23,820 bases of DNA from Campylobacterota bacterium. Lineage in GTDB: Bacteria; Campylobacterota; Campylobacteria; Campylobacterales; Sulfurimonadaceae. Below the pieces are notes generated by a model, which was not told the DNA's origin, ran no database searches, and saw only the letters and a program-made list of their open reading frames with translations. Positions 1-7,308 of the stretch are shown piece after piece. Position numbers and translations under genes: made by a program. Every line of letters begins with the position of its first letter. The first letter of the stretch is position 1. The DNA lies in NCBI GenBank assembly GCA_013153755.1, contig JAADDU010000001.1:1-23820 (forward strand), written 5' to 3'.

Positions 1-2
1 TA

Positions 3-1100
3 GAAGATAAATTAGAGAAGCTAAATAAAGAACTTGACATAAAAGTTGATATAGCTACAAAAGGTTTAAAACAAGAAAATAACAACTTTAAGGAGCTTTT
101 AAATTCAACTATGGAGATGATAATTATCTCTGATGAACATCAGCATATTATTGAAGTAAATGATGTTACACTAAAGTTTTTTAACACTAAAAGTTTAGAT
201 GAAGTTAGTTATAGAAATTTATTTGATACAGTAACTGAAAAACAGTTAGATAAAGTTAAAAAAGCTCTTTCTCAAGAGATAGCAAAACCTTATGAATTAG
301 AAGTGCTTATACCTAATGTTGGTTCTAAAGTTTTACTTGCTTCTGGAAGAAATATTATAAGAAATGGTAAACGGGTAAGAATCTCCACACTACTAGATAT
401 AACAGAATTTAAACAAACACAGTACCAACTTATACAACAAAGTCGTTTGGCCCAAATGGGAGAGATGATAAGTATGATAGCACATCAATGGAGACAACCT
501 CTATCTGCCATAAGTGCTACAAGTGGTTCTTTAACGCTAAAAGCAAGAATGAATAATTTAGATAAAGATACAGTTACGAATCTTGCACATAGGATAACAG
601 AATATGCACAGCATTTAAGTGCGACCATAGATGATTTTAGAAATTTTTTCAAAGATAACAAACAAAAAGAGGAAGTACTTTTAAAAGATATTGTTCAAAA
701 TACTCTCAATATAGTAAATATGTCTTTAGCAAATGCAAATATAAAGATAGTTACAAACTTGACTTCAGAGATAAAAATAGATACTTATTCAAATGAACTA
801 AAACAAGTTGTTTTAAATATAATTAAAAATGCTGAAGATGTTTTAGTAGAAAAAAGTATACAAAATCCACAGATAAATATAGATGCAGATGATAGAACTA
901 TAACTATATATGATAATGCAGGTGGGATACCTGAAGAAATTATAGGTAAAATTTTTGAACCATATTTTTCAACAAAAACAAAAAAAGATGGAACAGGGTT
1001 AGGTCTTTATATGTCAAAAACCATTATAGAAAAGCATTGTGGAGGTAAGCTTAGTGTTTACAACTCTAAGGATGGGGCTGTTTTTGTTATAGAGTTATAA
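3..1100 (+). CDS. PAS-type sensor histidine kinase, 5' partial
   Basis: The reading frame is open from base 3, so the ATG at 111 is internal and the true start lies outside the window. The first 35 or so visible residues are charged and look like a coiled-coil linker leading into a PAS domain that starts around the codon for LLNST, just before base 111. A DHp helix follows with the H-box AHQWRQPL (phospho-acceptor His codon 483-485). The HATPase has an N box (NIIKNAEDVL), G1 (DNAGGIP), an F box (IFEPYFSTK) and G2 (GTGLGLYMSK), so it should autophosphorylate. The HQWRQPL form of the H-box is typical of many Campylobacterota PAS kinases. No receiver domain is fused, so a separate response regulator is expected, perhaps upstream. 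Its stop overlaps the convergent hybrid kinase gene by 6 bp. The signal sensed cannot be read from the visible part. Confidence 0.93.
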   Translation, partial: EDKLEKLNKELDIKVDIATKGLKQENNNFKELLNSTMEMIIISDEHQHIIEVNDVTLKFFNTKSLDEVSYRNLFDTVTEKQLDKVKKALSQEIAKPYELEVLIPNVGSKVLLASGRNIIRNGKRVRISTLLDITEFKQTQYQLIQQSRLAQMGEMISMIAHQWRQPLSAISATSGSLTLKARMNNLDKDTVTNLAHRITEYAQHLSATIDDFRNFFKDNKQKEEVLLKDIVQNTLNIVNMSLANANIKIVTNLTSEIKIDTYSNELKQVVLNIIKNAEDVLVEKSIQNPQINIDADDRTITIYDNAGGIPEEIIGKIFEPYFSTKTKKDGTGLGLYMSKTIIEKHCGGKLSVYNSKDGAVFVIEL

Positions 1101-3056
1101 AATTTTTATTTCTTCAACCATATTTTTAATCTTTAAAAATTTTTCTTTATAATTATAATCTTTCTCTTGAGCTTTTGCCATAGACTCCATCTCACTTGCA
1201 TGTTTTTGTAAAGATTCAAGTCTAAAATTTCCACTAGAACCTTTAATACTATGTGCATTTAGTGTTATTTGTTTATAGTCTTTTAGTTGTATAGCATTTT
1301 GTAGGTCTGGTATCTGTTTTTTCATTTTTTTAATAAAAAGGGTCAGTAGCATGATTAATTCATCTTCATTTAACATCAACTCCTCTTTAAGTTTATCTGC
1401 ATTTAAACCAACTATAGTATTTTTAAACTCTTTTTTTATAGTATTTTGAGTGGTATTTTTATAAGCTTTAAGGTAGAGAGAAAAAACTCTCTCTAGTTCT
1501 TTTAAAATGATAGGTTTTCCTAAAAAAGAATCAAAGCCATTTTCTAGTTCTCTTTCTTTAACACCTTTTATAACATTTGCAGTAAGTGCTGATATAGGTG
1601 TATGATGTATGCCATTTTGTTTTTCATAAGCTAAAATCTTTTGAACTGCTTCATTCCCATCCATAATAGGCATTTGTTCATCCATCAAAATCAAATCATA
1701 ACTATGTAGTTTATAAAGCTCAAAAGCTTCTGCTCCATTTGGTGCTAAGTCAAAAGTTAAGCCATATTTTTTAAGTAGTATTTTAATCAGTTCTTGATTT
1801 GCTTCATTATCTTCTGCTATAAGGATATGCCCTTTAAATTTTGTACCAGCTTTATGCTCTTTTAGTCTAAATGTCTGTATATCTTTATCTATAAGCTTTG
1901 CTTCGTGTATTGTTTTTACTGGTATTTGCATACTAAACTTACTTCCTAAACCATAGATAGATTCAACATCTACAACACCATCCATATGTTCAACTAACTG
2001 ATGTGATATAGATAAACCTAATCCTGAACCTGAGTTAAAAGAGTTTTTATGTTCGCTATATTGAGCTTGTGCAAAAGCAGTAAATATATTTGTTATATCT
2101 TCTTTTTTTATTCCTATACCATTGTCTAAAACACTGATTTTTAATTTTGAATCTTTGTAAGAAGTTTCTACATTTATAAGACCATTTTTAGGTGTGAATT
2201 TTATGGCATTACTCAAAAAGTTTGACAACACTTGTTTGATTCTAAGTGCGTCTGCGTATAGTTGAGTTGGTATATTGTCATCAATGTTTGAGTTTATGGT
2301 GATATTTTTCATATCTGCACTTGCAACAAAAAGCTCTATGGTGTGATTTATCTCTTCATGCAATGAAAATATTTTAGGATATATACTAAACTCTCCACTA
2401 CGAAGTTTTGAGAAGTCTAAAATATCATTAATGATACTTAAAAGATTTTCCCCACTATTTAAGATGATATTGAGATATTTTTTATGTTTTTGTGATATAT
2501 CTTCATTTTTTAGGATATTTACAAAACCTAAAATTGCATTTAATGGAGTTCTGATTTCATGTGACATATTTGATAAAAAGAACTCTTTAGCTTGACCAGC
2601 TTTTAGAGCTTCTTGTCGTGCATCTATGAGTTTTTGAAAGATAGTATCTGTATAAAACTTTAAAATTCCACCAAAATTTTTATCAAATATAAATGATATC
2701 TCATCAAAAAGCTCTTTTGAGTTTAGTCCAGCATCATAAGAAAAGTCAACCATGGAACGGCGAAAATGGCTACATATCTCAAAAAGTTCTTCTGCACTTA
2801 TCTCTCTGTTTTTAAGATAAGCAAGAAGCTTTTGCATAACTGGGCAGTGTCCTATATCAACTTCCCCAGCTATCACTCCCATAAAATAATCAAAAACTCC
2901 ACTAGCATACTCTCTTTGGAAATCATCTTTTTTTATCTTATGTTGCTTTAAAATTTTTTGTGGAGTTGCATAAGAGAGCCATTGAGATAAGATAATGTCT
3001 TTTGATGATTTATAAATCTCTTGTGAAGCTACAAGTGTTGGGACTCTCTCTTTCAT
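1095..3056 (-). CDS. Soluble hybrid histidine kinase (HisKA-HATPase-REC-Hpt)
   Basis: A 653-residue one-protein phosphorelay. Residues 1-145 form a helical N-terminal sensor region with no membrane segment. It faintly resembles RsbR-type globin-like input domains, but that is a guess. HisKA has His166 in SHEIRTP. The HATPase runs to about 380 with DNGIGI and GSGLGLSI. REC spans about 408-525 with the acidic pair ED at 415-416, phospho-acceptor Asp459 (LMDEQMP) and Lys514. Hpt is C-terminal with His602 in HSIKGSSGN. All catalytic residues are present. No DNA-binding output is fused, so the Hpt presumably passes phosphate to a partner regulator. The start has an AAAGAAG-type Shine-Dalgarno that overlaps the stop of the upstream deformylase-like gene, 14 bp away, which suggests co-translation. 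A cytoplasmic location is inferred. Confidence 0.93.
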   Translation of the reverse strand: MKERVPTLVASQEIYKSSKDIILSQWLSYATPQKILKQHKIKKDDFQREYASGVFDYFMGVIAGEVDIGHCPVMQKLLAYLKNREISAEELFEICSHFRRSMVDFSYDAGLNSKELFDEISFIFDKNFGGILKFYTDTIFQKLIDARQEALKAGQAKEFFLSNMSHEIRTPLNAILGFVNILKNEDISQKHKKYLNIILNSGENLLSIINDILDFSKLRSGEFSIYPKIFSLHEEINHTIELFVASADMKNITINSNIDDNIPTQLYADALRIKQVLSNFLSNAIKFTPKNGLINVETSYKDSKLKISVLDNGIGIKKEDITNIFTAFAQAQYSEHKNSFNSGSGLGLSISHQLVEHMDGVVDVESIYGLGSKFSMQIPVKTIHEAKLIDKDIQTFRLKEHKAGTKFKGHILIAEDNEANQELIKILLKKYGLTFDLAPNGAEAFELYKLHSYDLILMDEQMPIMDGNEAVQKILAYEKQNGIHHTPISALTANVIKGVKERELENGFDSFLGKPIILKELERVFSLYLKAYKNTTQNTIKKEFKNTIVGLNADKLKEELMLNEDELIMLLTLFIKKMKKQIPDLQNAIQLKDYKQITLNAHSIKGSSGNFRLESLQKHASEMESMAKAQEKDYNYKEKFLKIKNMVEEIKIL

Positions 3057-3070
3057 TTACTATGTCTTCT

Positions 3071-3886
3071 TTATGGTTTTATCAATAAATATGAGGCTAA
3101 CATAACTAAAGTTAATCTAAACAATCCAAGTACTGTTACACCAAATATACTCATATTATAACAGTTTGTACATATACTAAAGCGTTTGTTTTCATAATAT
3201 GAGTATAGTATATAAAATAAATTTATTCCTAAGACAACAAAAGAGATATATAACTGATAATTCCATATAGTTTCAAGACTAACTTTATCACTTATGAAAA
3301 AAGAAACTCCTAAAAGTAAAAGCATCCCTATCATTATATAGTTAGATGCGTGGATAAAGTAATCCCTACTAAAACCCGTCCGTATTTTAGGTGGACAACT
3401 AAGAGTAGAATCATTTGCTAAACCTAACTCAAAATTCTCTCTATCTTCTTTAGATAGTTTTGTTAGAAAGTTTGCACCAAAAAGGTAATCTATCTTCCGT
3501 TGGAGTAACACACTAAAATTCCCACTAACGCTTAAAGAGTGCTGTTTTGCATCTCTATCTTCATAAATTAGACTAATGGTATTTGCTCTTGTTACTTTTG
3601 CATATTTATCTTTATAGTATGAAGTGTGTTCTACTGTTGTTATCTTACCTCTTGTTGTAAGTATCCTTGGATTTATCAACTCTAAAAACTCTTCATCATC
3701 TTTTTTCACAACAACAACACTATAGTAACTTCCAACCTGAGTAGCTGAGAGTCCATCAAGATTGTTCTCAATTATTGTATCTTTTAAATCATCAATAAAT
3801 GAAAACAACTCTTCATTAAAAACTCTGACATCCGATGCAAACTCTACACTAAGAGGTTGAGGGTAAGTTGTAATTTGTTTAGTCAT
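3071..3886 (-). CDS. Membrane-fused peptide-deformylase-like protein lacking active-site residues
   Basis: 271 residues. Residues 4-148 follow the peptide deformylase fold: an ITTYPQPL start, the Gly motif as DGLSATQVG (44-52), LINPRIL (70-76), and then the positions of the other two catalytic motifs. The usual EGCLS is EHTSY (86-90), with no Cys, and the usual QHEIDHL is QRKIDYL (129-135). The Cys and both His metal ligands, and the catalytic Glu, are therefore absent, and no deformylase activity is expected. Residues 182-198, 212-231 and 246-269 are hydrophobic and look like three membrane helices, with a CTNC pair at 239-242 between the last two. The ORF is intact, which argues for a retained non-enzymatic role such as peptide binding or sensing. 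It is directly upstream of the hybrid kinase gene, possibly as a signalling partner (inference). The family call rests on motif order read by eye. Confidence 0.75.
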   Translation of the reverse strand: MTKQITTYPQPLSVEFASDVRVFNEELFSFIDDLKDTIIENNLDGLSATQVGSYYSVVVVKKDDEEFLELINPRILTTRGKITTVEHTSYYKDKYAKVTRANTISLIYEDRDAKQHSLSVSGNFSVLLQRKIDYLFGANFLTKLSKEDRENFELGLANDSTLSCPPKIRTGFSRDYFIHASNYIMIGMLLLLGVSFFISDKVSLETIWNYQLYISFVVLGINLFYILYSYYENKRFSICTNCYNMSIFGVTVLGLFRLTLVMLASYLLIKP

Positions 3887-3917
3887 AATTATAGCCTATA
3901 GGATGTTTTTATAGAGG

Positions 3918-3940
3918 TAGTAGCACAAAAAGTGCTACTA
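3918..3940 (-). terminator. Perfect 9-bp hairpin between small ORF and deformylase-like gene
   Basis: TAGTAGCAC (3918-3926) and GTGCTACTA (3932-3940) pair perfectly around a 5-nt loop, 10 bp after the stop of the 56-residue ORF. No U-tract follows on the minus strand, so this is a weak terminator, an attenuating or 3'-end-stabilising hairpin, or an operator for the downstream gene. Which of these it is cannot be decided from sequence alone. Confidence 0.45.
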
Positions 3941-3949
3941 ATGTGGATA

Positions 3950-4120
3950 TTAGTGGTGAGATTTTACTATCAAAATTGTCATTTTGATGTTAATAGCAAT
4001 AAATCTTACAAACTGCCAAAGAACGCAAGTTCTCATAAATTTTTGACCACCTAGTGGTATCATTGTTCCAAATTGTGGGCTATAAGGCTCCACATGTTCT
4101 ACATGTTTACTATCTGCCAT
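3950..4120 (-). CDS. Small basic protein of 56 residues downstream of the SQR-like gene
   Basis: An uninterrupted minus-strand frame starts at ATG 4120-4118 and ends at TAA 3952-3950. It begins MADSKHVEHVEPYSPQFG, and a more hydrophobic C-terminal half follows (VLWQFVRFIAINIKMTILIV). A strong Shine-Dalgarno, AAAGGAAG, sits about 5 nt before the ATG. It starts 34 bp after the stop of the SQR-like gene in the same direction, so it is probably co-transcribed. The C-terminal stretch of about 25 residues is basic-hydrophobic and could be an amphipathic or membrane-associating helix, which would suit an accessory of a membrane-peripheral quinone reductase (inference). I do not recognise a family. 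The ribosome-binding site, spacing and co-orientation are the main support. Confidence 0.68.
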   Translation of the reverse strand: MADSKHVEHVEPYSPQFGTMIPLGGQKFMRTCVLWQFVRFIAINIKMTILIVKSHH

Positions 4121-4154
4121 TTTTCTTCCTTTTTTAATTTAATTTTACTCTAGT

Positions 4155-5621
4155 TTATTCTGGAATTAGAGTCCAACCTGGTTTAAGTTGAGCTTTCCAA
4201 ATAAATGCATGGTGTAACAAGTGCTTAACCCAGTGAGCTGCAAGACCAATCTCACCAGTTGTTCCGTTTATATCACGACCTGTACCAGGGTATTTTTCAT
4301 AATCTTGAACGATTGGAAAAACTGTCATAGCTGCAGCAGTACCACTAAATAAACCTTTACCAGCTGAAGCAACACAAGCTGCACCCATCTCTGCCATACA
4401 TGATGTATGTGTAGGCTCACTTGCACCATTTATCATATCTACGATACTTTGAGTTACTGCTTTACCCATCATAGCAGATGGCATACCAGTTCTTGGAGGA
4501 GTTGGTGTAATTGGCGTACCATTTGGTGATTTCATAGGTTTAGAAATCGGATGTGGAGGAGCAAAAGCAATCCCAGCTGCAAAAATATTTTTATAAGTTG
4601 GATTTTGAAGAGTTCTCGGCCAATCTTTTGCTTCCCAATCTGCATAAGAAGTTTTTGTATAATCAGCATCAACTTTCATCATACCATTAGCAGCAAAAAC
4701 AACATCAGTTATATCTTTACCATCTTTACCATAAGCTTTCATACCAACACCAGCAAATGGTGGGATAAGCATAGCAAAATCAAAATCTTGTGTATCTATC
4801 TCGCCATTAAGAGTTTCATAAGTAACTTTACCCTCTTCAACCTTGTTTACATGAGCACCTAAAATCCAGTTCATACCACGCTCTGCATATAAAGATTCTG
4901 CAAATACTTTAGATGAAGTTACAAAACCACCCATCTTAAAGTGAAGTCCACCCATACCAAAGTCACCTAAGAAAGACTCATTTGATATCCAAATCATTTT
5001 AGCTTTATCACGAACACCTTCTTCACGAAGTTTATGCTCTATATTAAAGATATACTCAAAAGCAGCACCTTGACAAGTACACATTCCATGACCTGTACCT
5101 ATTAGGAAAGTTTGTTCCTCTCCAGCTTTCATTTTTTCTATCTTTTCATCAAGTACATGAGCAGCGTGAACTGCATGGTCTGCTGTACATACTGAAACTG
5201 TATGTTTACCCATAACTGTACCTTCTCCAAGACCAGGAGTTGCACCAAAGTTTAGTTTTGGTCCAGTTGCATTTATAAGGTAATCATACTCTACCTCTTC
5301 AGTTTGACCCTCTTTACCTTGACCTGTATACTCAATAGTAACAAATGCTTTATCTTTAGAATCACTTCCTTCAGGGTTTATAGAAACTGCTTTTGCTTGT
5401 CTATAATCAGCACCAGCTTTTTTGTAAACAGGGTCCAAATCAAAAGTAACCTCTTCTTTACTCATTTCACCAACACCAACCCAGATATTTGATGGAATCC
5501 AGTTCCATTTAGAGTTTGGAGTCACAACTATAACCTCATGCTCTTTTCCGAGCCATTTTGTAGCAAAAGATGCTGCTGTATGACCTGCAACACCTGCACC
5601 AAGAATTACTAATCTTGCCAT
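4155..5621 (-). CDS. sqr: Sulfide:quinone oxidoreductase-type FAD flavoprotein
   Basis: 488 residues, disulfide-reductase-like flavoprotein of the SQR/flavocytochrome c sulfide dehydrogenase group. SQRs oxidise sulfide to sulfur or polysulfide and pass electrons to the quinone pool at the membrane. GAGVAG (8-13) is the N-terminal FAD dinucleotide-binding motif, WNWIPSNIW (39-47) is the SQR-like loop after strand 2, and NIFAAGIAFAPP (345-356) is the second FAD-contact motif. Candidate redox cysteines are Cys145 (VCTADHA), Cys183 (CQGAAFEY) and Cys408 or Cys416. Three conserved cysteines are the hallmark of SQR. At 488 residues it is longer than classical SQRs, so it may be one of the divergent types; I cannot assign the type by eye. 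There is no signal peptide. A strong GAGGAAG ribosome site precedes the ATG. The -10 element and TTGTGAT array lie just upstream. The substrate is inferred, and related polysulfide or other quinone reductases are alternatives. Confidence 0.8.
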   Translation of the reverse strand: MARLVILGAGVAGHTAASFATKWLGKEHEVIVVTPNSKWNWIPSNIWVGVGEMSKEEVTFDLDPVYKKAGADYRQAKAVSINPEGSDSKDKAFVTIEYTGQGKEGQTEEVEYDYLINATGPKLNFGATPGLGEGTVMGKHTVSVCTADHAVHAAHVLDEKIEKMKAGEEQTFLIGTGHGMCTCQGAAFEYIFNIEHKLREEGVRDKAKMIWISNESFLGDFGMGGLHFKMGGFVTSSKVFAESLYAERGMNWILGAHVNKVEEGKVTYETLNGEIDTQDFDFAMLIPPFAGVGMKAYGKDGKDITDVVFAANGMMKVDADYTKTSYADWEAKDWPRTLQNPTYKNIFAAGIAFAPPHPISKPMKSPNGTPITPTPPRTGMPSAMMGKAVTQSIVDMINGASEPTHTSCMAEMGAACVASAGKGLFSGTAAAMTVFPIVQDYEKYPGTGRDINGTTGEIGLAAHWVKHLLHHAFIWKAQLKPGWTLIPE

Positions 5622-5645
5622 ATAATCTTCCTCAATTTAATTTCT

Positions 5646-5685
5646 AGTACAACTTTATCACAAGTGCATCACAATTTTATCACAA
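5646..5685 (-). promoter_or_regulatory. TTGTGAT array, 11-bp period, upstream of the SQR-like gene
   Basis: On the minus strand TTGTGAT occurs exactly at 5685-5679, 5674-5668 and 5663-5657. A fourth, degenerate copy, TTGTACT, is at 5652-5646. The starts are exactly 11 bp apart, one helical turn, so all copies face the same side of the DNA. The array lies between the candidate -10 element and the ribosome site of the flavoprotein gene, at about +1 to +40 of the expected transcript. It could be a repressor operator or an element in the mRNA leader. The copies are seen; the role is inferred. Confidence 0.6.
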
Positions 5686-5691
5686 AGTATT

Positions 5692-5697
5692 ATTATA
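5692..5697 (-). promoter_or_regulatory. -10 element for the SQR-like gene
   Basis: TATAAT on the minus strand, placing transcription start near 5685, at the edge of the TTGTGAT array. A second TATAAT lies at 5715-5710 on the same strand, within the AT-rich inverted repeat 5696-5702/5709-5715. No clear -35 is seen, as is usual in Campylobacterota promoters. Confidence 0.45.
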
Positions 5698-5759
5698 TAA
5701 TAAATAATTATTATATTGTTAGCTTATTAGCCCTATTTTTAGGGGGTTGTTTGTTACTT

Positions 5760-6118
5760 TTAACAACACATTTATATGATTATAAGATTTTATAAATTTT
5801 CTTATAAGTATTTTTATTGAACAAGTGTGTAGAATCTACACACTAAAATATAATAATTCAATTTAGAGTAAAATATTCAGGCTTAAAAGTACTTTCTGCT
5901 GAGATAGGATTAAATTTGACGAATGTATTTAACCATATCTTTAGAAATGTACTCAACTTTAAAATTTTATATGAAATATTTTTTAATGAAATTAGTAAAA
6001 AATTACTTAGTTAAGTTAGGTGAAAATTGCACTTGATTATTAGAATTGGCAAAATGATACTCTAAGAAAAAAAGTTATTTTTAAAAAGGTGCTTGAAAGT
6101 CCGTAAAATAGGGGTTTA
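5760..6118. other. Non-coding stretch without a recognised gene
   Basis: About 360 bp between the SQR promoter region and the tRNA. It is AT-rich, with no reading frame that has a ribosome site and plausible composition on either strand. It contains the palindrome and TATAAT described separately, and poly-A/T tracts near 6067-6085. A small RNA transcribed rightward from about 5861 is possible, but I see no conserved RNA family. Confidence 0.6.
5824..5844. repeat. Perfect palindrome with 9-bp arms next to TATAAT
   Basis: AGTGTGTAG (5824-5832) and CTACACACT (5836-5844) are perfect reverse complements around AAT. A plus-strand TATAAT (5849-5854) begins 4 bp after it. There is no U-tract on either side, so it resembles a dimeric regulator's operator more than a terminator. 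No gene starts immediately downstream, so the target is unclear. Confidence 0.55.
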
Positions 6119-6208
6119 TGGTGGAGAATGAGAGATTCGAACTCTCGGTACAGTTACCCGTACGCATCCTTAGCAGGGATGTGGTTTCAGCCACTCACCC
6201 AATTCTCC
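6119..6208 (-). tRNA. tRNA-Ser (anticodon GCU), CCA encoded
   Basis: On the minus strand the acceptor stem GGAGAAT pairs with ATTCTCC. The anticodon stem CATCC/GGATG encloses the loop CTGCTAA, giving anticodon GCT. A long variable arm follows, as expected for serine, and the T arm GAGAG/CTCTC encloses TTCGAAT. A73 is followed by genomically encoded CCA (6121-6119). It decodes AGC and AGU codons. The bases flanking the acceptor stem could extend it by two pairs. A TATAAT 18 nt upstream serves as its promoter. No clear terminator is visible after it. Confidence 0.97.
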
Positions 6209-6226
6209 ACTTGTTTGAAGATTGAA

Positions 6227-6232
6227 ATTATA
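6227..6232 (-). promoter_or_regulatory. -10 element for tRNA-Ser
   Basis: TATAAT on the minus strand ends 18 nt before the first base of the mature tRNA, in an AT-rich stretch. This spacing leaves a short 5' leader for RNase P to remove. Confidence 0.5.
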
Positions 6233-6324
6233 TTCATATAAATATAATATTTTGCTTAAAGATTTAAATTTTAAAAACTTTTTGTCTAAAACACCACTTT
6301 ATCAATATCAAAGACAGTTTTTAG

Positions 6325-7068
<744 letters not shown>

Positions 7069-7081
7069 TTTAGGAGAAAGT

Positions 7082-7303
7082 ATGAAAGTTGAAGAATTAA
7101 CAGCAAAAATTTTGGATGAAAATCCAAATATAGATCGTTATGTATTGGCACTTGCTGTAGCAGCAAGAAGTGATGAACTTTTAAATGGTGCGACAAGCAA
7201 GTTAAATGTTGATCCAAAAAGTATAAAAGCAGCTGATTTAGCTCTAATGGAAATTGCGCAAGGTCTTGTTAAAATCAAAGGCTTTGAAGATAACGAAAAG
7301 TAG
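7082..7303 (+). CDS. rpoZ: RNA polymerase omega subunit
   Basis: 73 residues. Omega is a small chaperone-like subunit that binds the beta' C-terminal tail and, in proteobacteria, helps form a ppGpp site on RNA polymerase. The sequence has the family layout: an early NIDRYVLALAVAARSDEL helix (the usual RY/F-xLvliaaaRArqL region) and a later AADLALMEIAQGLV helix. It lacks the usual MARxT start and is diverged, as in other Campylobacterota. An AGGAG ribosome site lies 5 nt before the ATG. It sits immediately before spoT, the ppGpp enzyme, a pairing also seen in E. coli. Confidence 0.9.
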   Translation: MKVEELTAKILDENPNIDRYVLALAVAARSDELLNGATSKLNVDPKSIKAADLALMEIAQGLVKIKGFEDNEK

Positions 7304-7308
7304 TTAAT

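Noticed and set aside
111..1100. ATG at 111 as the start of the PAS kinase
   Set aside because: The frame is open upstream to base 3, and the residues before 111 continue a coiled-coil linker into the PAS domain.
3071..3886. Deformylase-like gene as a pseudogene
   Set aside because: The frame is intact, has ordered membrane helices and is tightly spaced with its neighbour; only the catalytic residues are replaced.
4551..4862. Plus-strand frame of 103 residues within the SQR-like gene
   Set aside because: It is the complement of a well-supported flavoprotein gene, with unnatural composition and no ribosome site.
5731..5744. CCCTA-TTTT-TAGGG as a regulatory hairpin upstream of the SQR-like promoter
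   Set aside because: Only five base pairs; it is likely to occur by chance and has no clear relation to the -10 element.
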